DNA from: Pseudomonas sp. K2I15
GTDB taxonomy: Bacteria > Pseudomonadota > Gammaproteobacteria > Pseudomonadales > Pseudomonadaceae
Length of the DNA: 64,000 nucleotides
Direction of reading: 5' to 3'
NCBI RefSeq assembly: GCF_002204795.1
Contig: NZ_NIXO01000001.1
Span: 186,001 to 250,000, forward strand
This document shows positions 53,915 through 64,000 of the stretch, piece after piece. A program made the position numbers and the translations under genes. The first letter of the stretch is position 1. Every line of letters starts with the position of its first letter. The notes below the pieces were generated by a model. The model was given only the letters and a program-made list of their open reading frames with translations. It was not told the DNA's origin and searched no databases.

Positions 53915-54336
53915 TTCTTGGCTGCCGTCTCAAGTCCGACCAGGCCTACCTTGAGGTAGCCGGCTGCCCGCAGGGCATCCATCACGCTCATCAGGTCGCC
54001 GTAGTCCACGCCCTTGTCGGCCTGGAAGAAGATCGTCGTGTCTTTCTTGCCCTGGGTCTTGGCGTCGAGCACCGCGCCCAGGGTTTCGGATTTGACTTCT
54101 TCTTCGCCCAGGAACAGACGCTGGTCCGCCTTGACGCTGAGGAACACCGGTTTCTCTGGCCGCGGCGCAGGTTTCGCGCTGGAGGCGGGCAGGTCGACCT
54201 TGATGTCCACTGTGGCCAGTGGTGCTGCCACCATGAAGATGATCAGCAGCACCAGCATCACGTCGATAAACGGCGTGACGTTGATTTCGTGGTTCTCGAC
54301 GAGCTCGTCGTCGCCTTGATTCAAATGCAGGCCCAT
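53911..54336 (-). CDS. exbD: TonB-system protein ExbD
   Basis: Inner-membrane protein of 141 aa. The single N-terminal helix carries the essential Asp in INVTPFIDVMLVLLIIFMV. The periplasmic domain ends in YGDLMSVMDALRAAGYLKVG. It lies 6 nt after exbB and is coupled to tonB. Confidence 0.96.
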   Translation of the reverse strand: MGLHLNQGDDELVENHEINVTPFIDVMLVLLIIFMVAAPLATVDIKVDLPASSAKPAPRPEKPVFLSVKADQRLFLGEEEVKSETLGAVLDAKTQGKKDTTIFFQADKGVDYGDLMSVMDALRAAGYLKVGLVGLETAAKK

Positions 54337-54342
54337 GGCCGA

Positions 54343-55329
54343 TTACCCCACTTTCACCATATGCGGTTGCGAGCTGCGCTCGGTAGGCAGGTGATCGAGG
54401 TCACGGCTGACCAGCAACAGGACTTCTGCCGAAGCGTCCGACACCTGAGCCTTGTAGCCGGCGATCGAACGGGCGAAGACGTTGTAGATGACCACCGCAG
54501 GAATCGCGGCAACCAGGCCCAGTGCTGTTGCCAGCAGGGCTTCGGCGATGCCGGGCGCCACGACGGCGAGGTTGGTGGTCTGGGTTTTGGCGATGCCGAT
54601 GAAGCTGTTCATGATGCCCCACACGGTACCGAACAGGCCGACGAAGGGCGCGGTGGAACCGATGGTCGCCAGCACGCCGGTGCCGTTGCTCATGTTGCGA
54701 CCGCAGGCTGCAACCAGGCGCTCAAGACGGAAGCTGACGCGTTCCTTGATGCCTTCTTTTTCACGGGTATTGGCCGACAGGCGCATTTCTTCGAGTGCGT
54801 CGTGGACCAGCAGGTGCGCCAGGGTGCCTTTCTTCGCCGCGCTTTCGCTGGCTTCTTTCAGGGTGGTGGCTTTTTTCAGGTGGACGATTTCAGTGCGCAG
54901 ACGACGCTTGGCGCCCAGCAGCTCGAAGCCCTTGGCGATCCAGATGGTCCAAGTGATGATCGAGGCGATGGCCAGGCCGATCATCACGATCTTCACGATG
55001 ATGTCAGCGTTCTGGTACATGCCCCAGGGCGACAGGTCGTGGGCCATGCCCAGGCTGTTGTCTTCTTCCAGCACGACGCCGGAACCGTCAGCCGGTGCGC
55101 CTTCGGCGGCCAGGGCCGGGTCGGTGGCGGCGGGTGCGGCGGCAGGCGCAGCAGCATTTTGCTCGTGGGCAGGCGCGGTCGCAGCAGGCGGGGTAGCTGG
55201 TGCGGTGTTGTCGGCGAACGCGGCGGTCGGTGCCAGCAGAACGCTGAACAGCACTGCAGCAATCGCACGCCAGGCGCGGGATGGGCTGTGAGGCTTGGTT
55301 GGCGAAGCGGGGAATATATTGCGTGTCAT
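54343..55329 (-). CDS. exbB: TonB-system protein ExbB, long form
   Basis: Proton-channel subunit of 328 aa. A cleavable signal sequence and an Ala/Pro-rich periplasmic stretch (about 40-95) precede three membrane helices. The conserved region is STAPFVGLFGTVWGIMNSFI and ALLATALGLVAAIPAVVIYN. The N-terminal extension is usual in pseudomonads. A Fur-box-like site lies upstream, so the exbB-exbD-tonB operon is probably iron-repressed. Confidence 0.95.
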   Translation of the reverse strand: MTRNIFPASPTKPHSPSRAWRAIAAVLFSVLLAPTAAFADNTAPATPPAATAPAHEQNAAAPAAAPAATDPALAAEGAPADGSGVVLEEDNSLGMAHDLSPWGMYQNADIIVKIVMIGLAIASIITWTIWIAKGFELLGAKRRLRTEIVHLKKATTLKEASESAAKKGTLAHLLVHDALEEMRLSANTREKEGIKERVSFRLERLVAACGRNMSNGTGVLATIGSTAPFVGLFGTVWGIMNSFIGIAKTQTTNLAVVAPGIAEALLATALGLVAAIPAVVIYNVFARSIAGYKAQVSDASAEVLLLVSRDLDHLPTERSSQPHMVKVG

Positions 55330-55409
55330 GCTGGCCGGACCTGAGAGAAAAAATGAGTGGTTGTCCTTCCAGACCGTAACGAGTCGAGGACAAAAGGGCA
55401 GTTATTATT

Positions 55410-55428
55410 GCAAGTAATTCTTGTTAAC
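55410..55428 (-). promoter_or_regulatory. Fur-box-like site upstream of exbB
   Basis: GCAAGTAATTCTTGTTAAC agrees with GCAAATAATTCTCATTTGC at 14 of 19 bases, about 80 bp before the exbB start. Confidence 0.5.
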
Positions 55429-55517
55429 AGAAGCAATACGAATACTTTATTTGTCGTTTTGCTGGCCGCTGGTCATCTACGGGGGCTAATCTTGACCTTT
55501 AAGAACGGAGTTTTGTG

Positions 55518-56369
55518 ATGTCTGCGCCTTCTGTGGTGATTGCCGGTTGCGGCGATGTCGGTAGCCGTCTGGCCACCCAATTGCTGGCCCAGGGCTGGGA
55601 AGTTCATGGCCTGCGGCGGGATATCTCGCGCCTTCCCAAGGGTGTTATCGGGATTGCCGGCGACCTGTTCAATGAAGACTGCCCCGACACCTGGCCGGTG
55701 GGTGGGGTGGATTACCTGGTGTACTGCGCGGCGGCCACCGATCACGATGAGGCCGGCTATCGCGCGGCGTACGTGCAAGGGTTGCAGCATGTGCTGGAGT
55801 GGTTGAACGACTACGGCCAGGAGCCTAAACACCTGTTGTTTGTATCCAGCAGCAGTGTGTATGGGCAGCAGAACGGTGAGTGGGTCGACGAAAGCTCCGA
55901 GACCCAAGCGGGCGGCTATTCCGGGCAGGTCATGCTGGAAGCCGAGCAAGTGGCGTTGAATAGCGGCATTCCCGCCAGCGTCGTGCGCCTTACCGGCATC
56001 TATGGCCCCGGCCGGGAATGGCTGTTGAGCCAGGTGCGCCAGGGTTATCGCGTGGCGATTGATCCACCTTTATATGGCAACCGCATCCACGCGGATGACG
56101 CGGCAGGTTTGCTGGCGTTTTTGTTGCGGCACGTGGAGCAGGGCGGTGTGCTGGATAAATGCTACATCGGCGTCGACGATGCGCCGGCACCGCTGGCCGA
56201 GGTGGTGGGCTGGCTGCGCGAATACCTTGGCGTGACCGAATGGGCTGATAACGCCAGCGTACGCCGCGCCGGCAGCAAGCAATGCAGCAATGCCCGGGCC
56301 AAGGCGCTGGGCTGGGTGCCACGTTACCCAAGTTATCGCGAAGGGTATGCGGCGATTCTTGAGGGTTGA
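55518..56369 (+). CDS. NAD-dependent epimerase/dehydratase-like SDR
   Basis: Extended-SDR-like protein of 283 aa. The Rossmann motif is variant, VVIAGCGDVGSRLATQLL (GxGxxGxxLA). Later LLFVSSSSVYGQQNGEWVDE and VVRLTGIYGPGREWL match the YeeZ-like group. The usual YxxxK appears modified (YSGQVMLEAE), so activity is uncertain. ACGGAG precedes the ATG; a GTG one codon upstream is less likely. It stands alone, divergent from exbB. Confidence 0.8.
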   Translation: MSAPSVVIAGCGDVGSRLATQLLAQGWEVHGLRRDISRLPKGVIGIAGDLFNEDCPDTWPVGGVDYLVYCAAATDHDEAGYRAAYVQGLQHVLEWLNDYGQEPKHLLFVSSSSVYGQQNGEWVDESSETQAGGYSGQVMLEAEQVALNSGIPASVVRLTGIYGPGREWLLSQVRQGYRVAIDPPLYGNRIHADDAAGLLAFLLRHVEQGGVLDKCYIGVDDAPAPLAEVVGWLREYLGVTEWADNASVRRAGSKQCSNARAKALGWVPRYPSYREGYAAILEG

Positions 56370-56382
56370 TCGCGGCCTGAAG

Positions 56383-56410
56383 AAAAAGGAGCCCAAGGGC
56401 TCCTTTTTTT
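56383..56410. terminator. Bidirectional terminator
   Basis: AAAAAGGAGCCC pairs with GGGCTCCTTTTTTT around AA. Both strands give a T-run, so it ends the SDR gene and the convergent lipoprotein gene. Confidence 0.93.
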
Positions 56411-56413
56411 GCA

Positions 56414-57148
56414 TCACTGTTTTTCCAGCAGCCATTGGCGTGGGCCGGGAGTGAGTTGGGGGATTTCGTCGGGCTGGGACAGGTTGATCGCTTGGAGAAT
56501 CTCCAACTGTTTGCCGTAGCGGACAAAAATCCAGCTTTTTCCCACATCGCCCTTGCCGAGATAGAGGGTGTCATTGCCTGCGCCTTGAGTGGCGCAATCG
56601 CCTCCCAGGCACAGCTCATACCGGTTGTTTTGCGCCAGGCCCGACATGCTGCCATCAGCTCTGAACGCTACGATGTTGCCGGTGCCCTGTCCTTCAATGA
56701 TTTTCCATTGGCCGCCCATATAGGCTGAGTTAAGTGCCTGTCTGAACGTGCTACCCCACTTTGCGCCCGCAATGGCGGGTTGGGTGGGGCGAGTGAAGCG
56801 TTGGGCCGCGTAATTTTTTGTGGTCTGCTGGATCAGTTGTTTGCCATCCAACTGCAGCTCGTCGGTGCCGTGGCCGTTGTAGTCGACGGTCCATATACCC
56901 GGCGCCTTTTGCAGCAATTGCCCTTCGCCCAGCTCGAACGCATTGCTGACTTGCGCCTTGGCGTTGCGGGTGTCGATGCTCCATTCCAGGTTCATGCCGT
57001 GGGCATCAATGGCTCGCAGTAAAGGCCTGCCTTGGGCGGCCGAATCGATGGCTGCCTGGTTGATCCATAGCCCGCTGATGTCGGTTGTTTGCGGTGCATG
57101 AGTGCAGCCGCCCAGCAGGATCAGGCTAAGGACAAGTAATGTGCGCAT
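56414..57148 (-). CDS. Lipoprotein of unknown function (copy 1 of tandem pair)
   Basis: Lipoprotein of 244 aa with lipobox LGGC (Cys15). The mature part begins with DISGLWINQAAIDSAAQGRP and ends in TPGPRQWLLEKQ. The same plan appears in the neighbour at 57321, from ISGxWINQAAID through YMGGxWKI to LTPGPRQWLLEKQ, so the two are paralogues. Paired Cys residues in LCLGGDCA are shared. No function is known to me. Confidence 0.85.
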   Translation of the reverse strand: MRTLLVLSLILLGGCTHAPQTTDISGLWINQAAIDSAAQGRPLLRAIDAHGMNLEWSIDTRNAKAQVSNAFELGEGQLLQKAPGIWTVDYNGHGTDELQLDGKQLIQQTTKNYAAQRFTRPTQPAIAGAKWGSTFRQALNSAYMGGQWKIIEGQGTGNIVAFRADGSMSGLAQNNRYELCLGGDCATQGAGNDTLYLGKGDVGKSWIFVRYGKQLEILQAINLSQPDEIPQLTPGPRQWLLEKQ

Positions 57149-57186
57149 GGGGGCAATCCCTGGACGGTAAAAACCATGGGGCCTAA

Positions 57187-57286
57187 TGTAGGAGCCAGCT
57201 TGCTCGCGAAAAACGCCAAGACACCGCGTTAATTCAGGATGCCAGCGTTATCGTTGACGTCCTTCGCGAGCAAGCTCGCTCCTACA
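57187..57286. repeat. REP inverted pair between the two lipoprotein genes
   Basis: TGTAGGAGCCAGCTTGCTCG... (57187-57210) is inverted at 57263-57286 with one mismatch between the arms. Same subtype as at 25305 and 48062. Confidence 0.92.
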
Positions 57287-57292
57287 GAAAGC

Positions 57293-57315
57293 AGGAGCCC
57301 GTGGGCTCCTTTGTT
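57293..57315 (-). terminator. Terminator-like hairpin after the second lipoprotein gene
   Basis: AGGAGCCC pairs with GGGCTCCT around GT. It sits just beyond the stop of the lipoprotein gene at 57321, resembling the terminator at 56383 and probably duplicated along with the gene. The T-run is interrupted. Confidence 0.6.
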
Positions 57316-57320
57316 CTGTA

Positions 57321-58064
57321 TCACTGTTTTTCCAGCAACCACTGCCGCGGTCCGGGGGTAAACGAGGGCACCTCGTCGGCCTGGGCGGTGTTGATCGCCT
57401 GGAAAATCTCCAGTTGTTTGCCCTTGCGCGTAAAGATCCACGGGTTGCCCTGGCCGTTCAGTTGCAGCCAGATGCTGTCGTAGCCGCCGCTCATTGAGGC
57501 GCAATCGCCCGCCAGGCACAGCGAGTACTGATCGGCGCCCGGCAGGCCGGTCACCTGGCCATTGGCCTGGAACTGCACGGTCGCGCCTTCGCCATTGCCG
57601 CTGCTGATTTTCCAGCTGCCGCCCATATAGGCGGCGTACAGGGTGCGTTCGAAGTTGGCGCCCAGTGGCGCGCCTTCGGGGGCAGGGTCCTTGGCACGGG
57701 CGAACAGTTGCTCGGGCTCGTTATCATTGGCCCCTTGCAGCAGTTGTTTGCCTTTGCGCTTGAGTTCGGTGGCAGAGCCGCCGTAGAAATCGACACTCCA
57801 GGCGCCGGATTTTTCACCCAGCAGCTTGCCTTCAGCGACTTCAAAACCGTTGTAGTAGCGGGCCTGAGACGCCTTGGTGTTCACCTCCCATTCGAGGTTC
57901 GGACCATAGCTCTGCAGGGCTTCACGCAAAGGGCCGCCCTTGGCTGCCGCATCGATGGCGGCCTGGTTGATCCAGGTGCCGCTCACATCCAGGTCGGCGG
58001 GATTGCTGGCGCAGCCGCCGAGCAGCAGGGCGAGCAACGAAGAGGCAACGAGCGCTTTGCGCAT
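57321..58064 (-). CDS. Lipoprotein of unknown function (copy 2 of tandem pair)
   Basis: Lipoprotein of 247 aa with lipobox LGGC (ALLLGGCASN). The mature part starts DLDVSGTWINQAAIDAAAKG and ends EVPSFTPGPRQWLLEKQ. It is a clear paralogue of the 244-aa product downstream, with the same Cys pair in LCLAGDCA. It lies upstream of copy 1, separated by a REP pair and hairpin, so the two are likely separate transcripts. Confidence 0.85.
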   Translation of the reverse strand: MRKALVASSLLALLLGGCASNPADLDVSGTWINQAAIDAAAKGGPLREALQSYGPNLEWEVNTKASQARYYNGFEVAEGKLLGEKSGAWSVDFYGGSATELKRKGKQLLQGANDNEPEQLFARAKDPAPEGAPLGANFERTLYAAYMGGSWKISSGNGEGATVQFQANGQVTGLPGADQYSLCLAGDCASMSGGYDSIWLQLNGQGNPWIFTRKGKQLEIFQAINTAQADEVPSFTPGPRQWLLEKQ

Positions 58065-58127
58065 TACGAAATCCTTCCAAAAACCAATTCGGCGCAGCCT
58101 TCCCGTGGAAGCGCTGCGCCGGATGTT

Positions 58128-58508
58128 TTACTCGATGACCAGAATGGCGTCCATCTCAACCTGCGCGCCCTTTGGCAGGGCGGCAACGCCGATGGCGGCG
58201 CGGGCTGGGTACGGTTGTTCGAAGTACTTGCCCATGATCTCGTTGACCTTGGCGAAGTGGCTCAGGTCGGTGAGGAAGATGTTCAGTTTGACGATGTCCT
58301 TGAACGAACCGCCAGCGGCCTCGGCAACCGACTTCAGGTTTTCGAAGACCTGGATGGTTTGCGCTTCAAAGCCTTCAACCAGTTCCATGGTTTTTGGGTC
58401 CAGTGGAATCTGGCCGGACATGTAGACGGTATTACCCGCCTTGATCGCCTGGGAGTAAGTACCGATTGCTGCTGGTGCCTTGTCGCTGGTGATAACAGTC
58501 TTGGTCAT
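58128..58508 (-). CDS. ridA: Enamine/imine deaminase RidA
   Basis: Trimeric RidA (YjgF/YER057c/UK114) protein of 126 aa that hydrolyses reactive 2-aminoacrylate. It shows [28 protein letters not shown] and the late signature [20 protein letters not shown] with the catalytic Arg. AAGGAG precedes the ATG. It lies 25 nt after spoT in the same direction. Confidence 0.96.
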   Translation of the reverse strand: MTKTVITSDKAPAAIGTYSQAIKAGNTVYMSGQIPLDPKTMELVEGFEAQTIQVFENLKSVAEAAGGSFKDIVKLNIFLTDLSHFAKVNEIMGKYFEQPYPARAAIGVAALPKGAQVEMDAILVIE

Positions 58509-58533
58509 GAATGACTCCTTGTAATGGGGCGGG

Positions 58534-60639
58534 TTACGCGCGCATCCGGGTGATGCGGATGACCCCGGTCAGGGCGCGCAGTTTCTTGATCACGCGGGCC
58601 AGGTGCACACGGTCGTGCACGCTGACCACCAGTTGGACCACGCTGATGCGACCATCGCGTTCGTCCATGCTGATTTTCTCGATATTGCCGTCGGCCGCAT
58701 TGACGCTGCTGGCCAGCAAAGCGATCAGGCCGCGCTGGTGTTCCAGCTCGACCCGCAGCTCGACGTTGAATTCGCCGGTGACATCCTTGGCCCACGAAAG
58801 CTGGATGCACTTCTCGGGGTTGTGGCGGATTTCACTGATATTGCGGCAGTTGTCCAGGTGCACGACCATGCCTTTGCCCGCGGACAGGTGGCCGACAATC
58901 GGGTCGCCCGGGATCGGCGTGCAGCACTTGGCGTAGCTGAGCACCAAACCTTCGGTACCGCGAATGGCCAGCGGGCCTTCAGGGCTTGGCAACTGTTCGC
59001 CTTCGCCCAACAGGCGGCGAGCCACCACATAGGCCATGCGATTGCCCAGACCGATGTCTTCCAGCAAGTCTTCGATCAGTTCCTGGCGGTACTCATGGAG
59101 CATCGCCTGCACGCGCTCGTTCGGGATCTTGTCCAGGGAGCTGTCGAAGCCGTTTAGCACCTTGTTCAGCAGGCGTTCGCCCAGGCTGATGGACTCGGAA
59201 CGGCGTTGCAGTTTCAGGGCGTGACGGATGTGGGTGCGGGCCTTGCCGGTGACCACAAAGTTAAGCCAGGCCGGGTTCGGGCGCGCGCCCGGTGCGCTGA
59301 CGATCTCCACCGTGGAGCCACTTTGCAGCGGCTCCGACAGCGGGGCCAGTCGACGATTGATCCGACAGGCTATGCAGCTATTACCCACGTCGGTGTGCAC
59401 CGCGTAGGCAAAGTCGACCGCCGTGGAGCCTTTGGGAAGCTCCATGATCCGGCCTTTGGGCGTGAAGACGTAGACCTCGTCCGGGAACAGGTCGATCTTC
59501 ACGCTTTCGATAAATTCGAGGGAGTTGCCGGCACGTTGCTGCATTTCCAGCACGCCCTTGACCCACTGGCGGGCACGGGCATGCGTACCTTTTGGCTGCT
59601 CGTCGCCGGTGGACTTGTACAGCCAATGGGCGGCGATGCCGTTGTTGGCCATCTCTTCCATTTCGCGGGTGCGGATCTGGATCTCGATCGGCACCCCATG
59701 CATACCGAACAGCGTGGTATGCAGTGACTGATAGCCGTTGGCCTTGGGAATCGCGATGTAGTCCTTGAAGCGCCCCGGCAGGGGTTTGTACAAATTATGT
59801 ACAGCGCCCAGCACGCGGTAGCAGGTATCGACCTTGTCGACGATGATCCGGAATGCGTACACGTCCATGATCTCGTTGAAGGCCCGACGCTTGCCGCGCA
59901 TCTTCTTGTAGATGCCGTAGATGTGTTTCTGCCGGCCGCTGACCTCACCCTCGATCTCATCGATCGCCAGGCAATGGCTCAGGGACTCTTCGATCTTGTT
60001 GACGATTTCCTTGCGGTTGCCCCGGGCGCGTTTCACCGCCTGGTAGATGCGCGCAGAACGCATCGGGTGCATGGCTTTGAAGCCGAGGTCTTCGAACTCG
60101 ATACGAATGGCGTGCATGCCCAGCCGGTTGGCAATGGGCGCGTAGATTTCCAGGGTTTCCTTGGCGATGCGCCGGCGTTTTTCACCGGACAGCACTTCCA
60201 GCGTGCGCATGTTGTGCAGCCGGTCGGCCAGCTTGACCAGGATCACGCGGATGTCCCGGGCCATGGCCATGGCCATCTTCTGGAAGTTTTCTGCCTGGGC
60301 TTCGGCCTTGGTCTCGAAGTTCATCTGGGTCAGTTTGCTGACCCCGTCGACCAGTTCGGCCACGGTTTCGCCAAATTGCGCACTGAGCGCTTCCTTGGCA
60401 ATGCCGGTGTCTTCGATCACGTCATGCAGCATGGCGGCCATCAAACTCTGATGGTCCATGTGCATGTCGGCAAGAATGTTTGCCACCGCAAGAGGATGCG
60501 TGACATACGCCTCGCCACTGCGGCGGCGTTGGCCGTCGTGGGCTTGTTCGGCGTAGAAATACGCTCGGCGGACCAGGTTGACCTGGTCTGGGCCGAGGTA
60601 GGTCGATAAGCGATCGGCGAGGGCGTCTATGCTCGGCAA
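58534..60639 (-). CDS. spoT: (p)ppGpp synthetase/hydrolase SpoT
   Basis: Bifunctional stringent-response enzyme of 701 aa, the P. aeruginosa length. The HD hydrolase region has [12 protein letters not shown]. The synthetase region shows [24 protein letters not shown] domain ([20 protein letters not shown]) and an ACT domain at the end complete it. The start is TTG with GGAG 8 nt upstream, giving the family opening [17 protein letters not shown] weak start codon may keep the level low. It is 60 nt after rpoZ. Confidence 0.96.
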   Translation of the reverse strand: MPSIDALADRLSTYLGPDQVNLVRRAYFYAEQAHDGQRRRSGEAYVTHPLAVANILADMHMDHQSLMAAMLHDVIEDTGIAKEALSAQFGETVAELVDGVSKLTQMNFETKAEAQAENFQKMAMAMARDIRVILVKLADRLHNMRTLEVLSGEKRRRIAKETLEIYAPIANRLGMHAIRIEFEDLGFKAMHPMRSARIYQAVKRARGNRKEIVNKIEESLSHCLAIDEIEGEVSGRQKHIYGIYKKMRGKRRAFNEIMDVYAFRIIVDKVDTCYRVLGAVHNLYKPLPGRFKDYIAIPKANGYQSLHTTLFGMHGVPIEIQIRTREMEEMANNGIAAHWLYKSTGDEQPKGTHARARQWVKGVLEMQQRAGNSLEFIESVKIDLFPDEVYVFTPKGRIMELPKGSTAVDFAYAVHTDVGNSCIACRINRRLAPLSEPLQSGSTVEIVSAPGARPNPAWLNFVVTGKARTHIRHALKLQRRSESISLGERLLNKVLNGFDSSLDKIPNERVQAMLHEYRQELIEDLLEDIGLGNRMAYVVARRLLGEGEQLPSPEGPLAIRGTEGLVLSYAKCCTPIPGDPIVGHLSAGKGMVVHLDNCRNISEIRHNPEKCIQLSWAKDVTGEFNVELRVELEHQRGLIALLASSVNAADGNIEKISMDERDGRISVVQLVVSVHDRVHLARVIKKLRALTGVIRITRMRA

Positions 60640-60699
60640 AGTATTAACTCCTGCCGAAGGCTGTGACCCCGCGCCGTGCTACGTCGACCAGGCATAGGC

Positions 60700-60963
60700 T
60701 TAGACGGCCTCGTTGGACTCGTCCTCGAACGCTGCAAACAGCGGTTCGTCTTCAACGATTTCGGCGTTGGCGATGAACTCGTAGCTCATCAGGCCTTCAG
60801 CGATTTCACGCAGGGCTACAACGGTAGGCTTGTCGTTTTCCCACTGGACCAGGGGCTCTTTGCCGCCAGTGGCCAGTTGACGGGCACGCTTGGTAGAGAG
60901 CATGACCAGCTCAAAGCGGTTATCCACGTGTTCTAGGCAGTCTTCAACGGTTACGCGGGCCAT
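60700..60963 (-). CDS. rpoZ: RNA polymerase omega subunit RpoZ
   Basis: Subunit of 87 aa: [20 protein letters not shown], the conserved [13 protein letters not shown] and [17 protein letters not shown]. It stabilises the beta' subunit and contributes to ppGpp binding. It lies directly upstream of spoT, the usual gmk-rpoZ-spoT order. GAGGAA precedes the ATG. Confidence 0.97.
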   Translation of the reverse strand: MARVTVEDCLEHVDNRFELVMLSTKRARQLATGGKEPLVQWENDKPTVVALREIAEGLMSYEFIANAEIVEDEPLFAAFEDESNEAV

Positions 60964-61030
60964 GGTATTCCTCGGAGCGAATGCAATATGCGCGCTGCCC
61001 GGTTGGGCGAGCGGACTGAACAGTTTAAAA

Positions 61031-61060
61031 AATCACCAGCGTTTAGGGAAGCGCTGATTT
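61031..61060 (-). terminator. Terminator-like hairpin between gmk and rpoZ
   Basis: AATCACCAGCG on the plus strand pairs with CGCTGATT around about 10 nt, and on the minus strand TTTTTT follows. It would partly end gmk transcription before rpoZ. Confidence 0.5.
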
Positions 61061-61130
61061 TTCCCGCGCCATCGAAAACGCGCTACAAGTGCCAATCTAA
61101 AGCCCTTGCAGCGGTTTTGGGAAGAGCCAA

Positions 61131-62626
<1,496 letters not shown>

Positions 62627-62800
62627 GGAGGTACCTCGCGATGCAGTCCCGCAAACAGGCGGGCTGATGGGTAGATTGAAGCCGACAGGCTGCGAAGGCG
62701 CAGGATTGTAGCTCAACGGGACGGGTGGCCCCAAACAGTGGCTTCGATGCCCGGGTTTGTAACAGGATTTTTTAGAAGTGCCGATAAAGGCTGGCGGCTC

Positions 62801-62806
62801 TATAAT
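62801..62806 (+). promoter_or_regulatory. -10 box of rph
   Basis: TATAAT lies 37 bp before the rph start, inside a gene-free divergent region. No good -35 is present at 17 bp, so it may need an activator or be an extended element. Confidence 0.5.
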
Positions 62807-62843
62807 GCTCGGCAGTTTTTCGTCCTCCGTACAGGTATCCCCT

Positions 62844-63566
62844 ATGAAACGTCCAAGTGGTCGCGCTGCCGATCAGCTCCGCTCGATCCGCATCACCCGC
62901 AACTACACCAAACACGCCGAGGGATCTGTACTGGTCGAGTTTGGCGATACCAAGGTTATCTGCACCGTCAGCGTCGAAAACGGCGTGCCGCGTTTCCTCA
63001 AGGGCCAGGGCCAGGGTTGGTTGACCGCCGAATACGGCATGCTGCCGCGCGCTACCGGCGAGCGTAACCAGCGTGAAGCCAGCCGTGGCAAGCAAGGTGG
63101 CCGCACCCTCGAAATCCAGCGCCTGATCGGCCGTTCCCTGCGCGCAGCCCTGGACATGTCCAAGCTGGGCGACGTGACCCTGTACGTCGACTGCGACGTG
63201 ATTCAGGCTGACGGCGGCACCCGCACTGCGTCCATCACCGGCGCCATGGTTGCCCTGGTTGATGCGCTCAAAGTCATCAAGAAGCGTGGCGGCCTGAAAG
63301 GCGGCGACCCTCTCAAGCAAATGATCGCGGCTGTGTCGGTGGGCATGTATCAGGGCGAGCCAGTGCTGGATCTGGACTATCTTGAAGACTCGGCTGCCGA
63401 GACCGACCTGAACGTGGTGATGACCAGCACCGGTGGTTTCATCGAAGTGCAGGGCACCGCCGAAGGCGCGCCATTCCAGCCGGCAGATCTAAACGCCATG
63501 CTGGCCCTGGCCCAGAAAGGCATGACCGAGATTTTCGAGCTGCAGAACGCCGCATTGGCGGACTGA
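62844..63566 (+). CDS. rph: Ribonuclease PH
   Basis: Phosphorolytic 3' exoribonuclease of 240 aa that trims tRNA ends. Family segments are [40 protein letters not shown] and [20 protein letters not shown]. The end is complete, without the frameshift known in E. coli K-12. Divergent from yicC, as in many gammaproteobacteria. Confidence 0.97.
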   Translation: MKRPSGRAADQLRSIRITRNYTKHAEGSVLVEFGDTKVICTVSVENGVPRFLKGQGQGWLTAEYGMLPRATGERNQREASRGKQGGRTLEIQRLIGRSLRAALDMSKLGDVTLYVDCDVIQADGGTRTASITGAMVALVDALKVIKKRGGLKGGDPLKQMIAAVSVGMYQGEPVLDLDYLEDSAAETDLNVVMTSTGGFIEVQGTAEGAPFQPADLNAMLALAQKGMTEIFELQNAALAD

Positions 63567-63588
63567 GTCAATCCCAAGGAGCTACGCC

Positions 63589-63957
63589 ATGAGTGACAGT
63601 CAACTTCCACTGCCGACACCGTCCAAGGAAGTTCGCCAGTGGGCGATGCTCTGTCACTTCGCGGCGTTTTTCGGCTTGATGTTTCCGTTCGGCAGCTTGC
63701 TGGGGCCGTTGATCCTCTGGCAAGTGAAGAAGGATACGGACCCGTTCATTGATGATCAGGGCAAGGAAGCGCTGAATTTCCAGATCACCGTGGGCATCGC
63801 CTGGGCGGTCTGCTTCCTGCTGGGCTTTATCGTGATCGGCTTTGTGTTGATGACCGTGCTGGTGATCGGCGCGGTGGTGATGACGATCATTGCAGGCATC
63901 AAGGCCAACAAGGGCGTGGCTTATCGTTATCCGTGGACGTTGCGGTTGATCAAATAA
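63589..63957 (+). CDS. DUF4870 membrane protein
   Basis: Membrane protein of 122 aa: WAMLCHFAAFFGLMFPFGSL, DPFIDDQGKEALNFQITVGI and a hydrophobic tail with two helices. This matches DUF4870 (TM2-like) proteins of unknown role. CAAGGAG precedes the ATG, 22 nt after rph, so it is probably cotranscribed. Confidence 0.9.
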   Translation: MSDSQLPLPTPSKEVRQWAMLCHFAAFFGLMFPFGSLLGPLILWQVKKDTDPFIDDQGKEALNFQITVGIAWAVCFLLGFIVIGFVLMTVLVIGAVVMTIIAGIKANKGVAYRYPWTLRLIK

Positions 63958-63968
63958 CCACCGCCCAC

Positions 63969-63998
63969 AAAAAAACCGACAGCGATGTCGGTTTTTTT
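63969..63998 (+). terminator. Rho-independent terminator
   Basis: AAAAAAACCGACA pairs with TGTCGGTTTTTTT around GCGA. It ends the rph-DUF4870 transcript and is symmetrical enough to act both ways. Confidence 0.95.
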
Positions 63999-64000
63999 GT

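Overview
The window is a chromosome segment from a Pseudomonas, most likely of the P. fluorescens group. The protein sequences (PhoB of 229 aa, RecG of 691 aa, OxyR, SpoT, UbiA/UbiC, rubredoxin with its reductase) and the high GC content fit this. So do pseudomonad REP inverted pairs (core GAGCTTGCTCGCG and variants) and Fur and Pho boxes of the pseudomonad kind. There are no rRNA or tRNA genes, no CRISPR array, no prophage and no intact insertion sequence.

Layout. (1) 1-7.65 kb is core genome: a CNNM/CorC-type CBS transporter, phoR and phoB (minus strand) with a Pho box, a small secreted repeat protein, ubiA and ubiC, rubredoxin, rubredoxin reductase, and an HU gene ending in a strong terminator. 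(2) 7.8-11.7 kb is an AT-richer accessory patch. It holds an unrecognised Lys/Gly-rich protein, three immunity-like or orphan genes on the minus strand, a dispersed-repeat scar and an Imm26-like immunity gene. (3) 11.7-45.9 kb is a complete type VI secretion system whose gene order matches the P. aeruginosa H1-T6SS. The minus-strand arm is tssA, tssB, tssC, hcp, tssE, tssF, tssG, clpV, vgrG, an EagR chaperone gene, and a prePAAR/PAAR-Rhs effector with a GIY-YIG-like nuclease tip. The divergent plus-strand arm is tagH (fha), tssJ, tssK, tssL, tssM, tagF, pppA, ppkA, tagT, tagS, tagR, tagQ. (4) 46-64 kb is core genome again: a small SCP2-like protein, an HDOD protein, recG, oxyR, an FTR1/P19/cupredoxin iron-uptake operon, tonB-exbD-exbB, an SDR, a tandem pair of related lipoproteins, ridA, spoT, rpoZ, gmk, yicC, rph and a DUF4870 membrane protein.

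How the parts work together. TssJLM form the envelope complex. TssAEFGK form the baseplate. TssBC form the contractile sheath, recycled by ClpV. Hcp is the tube, and VgrG plus the Rhs PAAR domain form the tip. EagR should hold the Rhs N-terminal transmembrane region until loading, and the adjacent Imm26-like protein should protect the producer. TagQRST, PpkA, PppA, TagH and TagF form the threonine-phosphorylation circuit that triggers firing in H1-type systems. As I remember the P. aeruginosa order, hup, PA5347, PA5346 (HDOD), recG and oxyR are contiguous there. The T6SS block would then sit exactly between hup and the PA5347-like gene. The most unusual material is the low-GC orphan/immunity region at 7.8-11.7 kb and the Rhs tip. 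All functional statements come from reading the sequence and from family knowledge; no database search was run.
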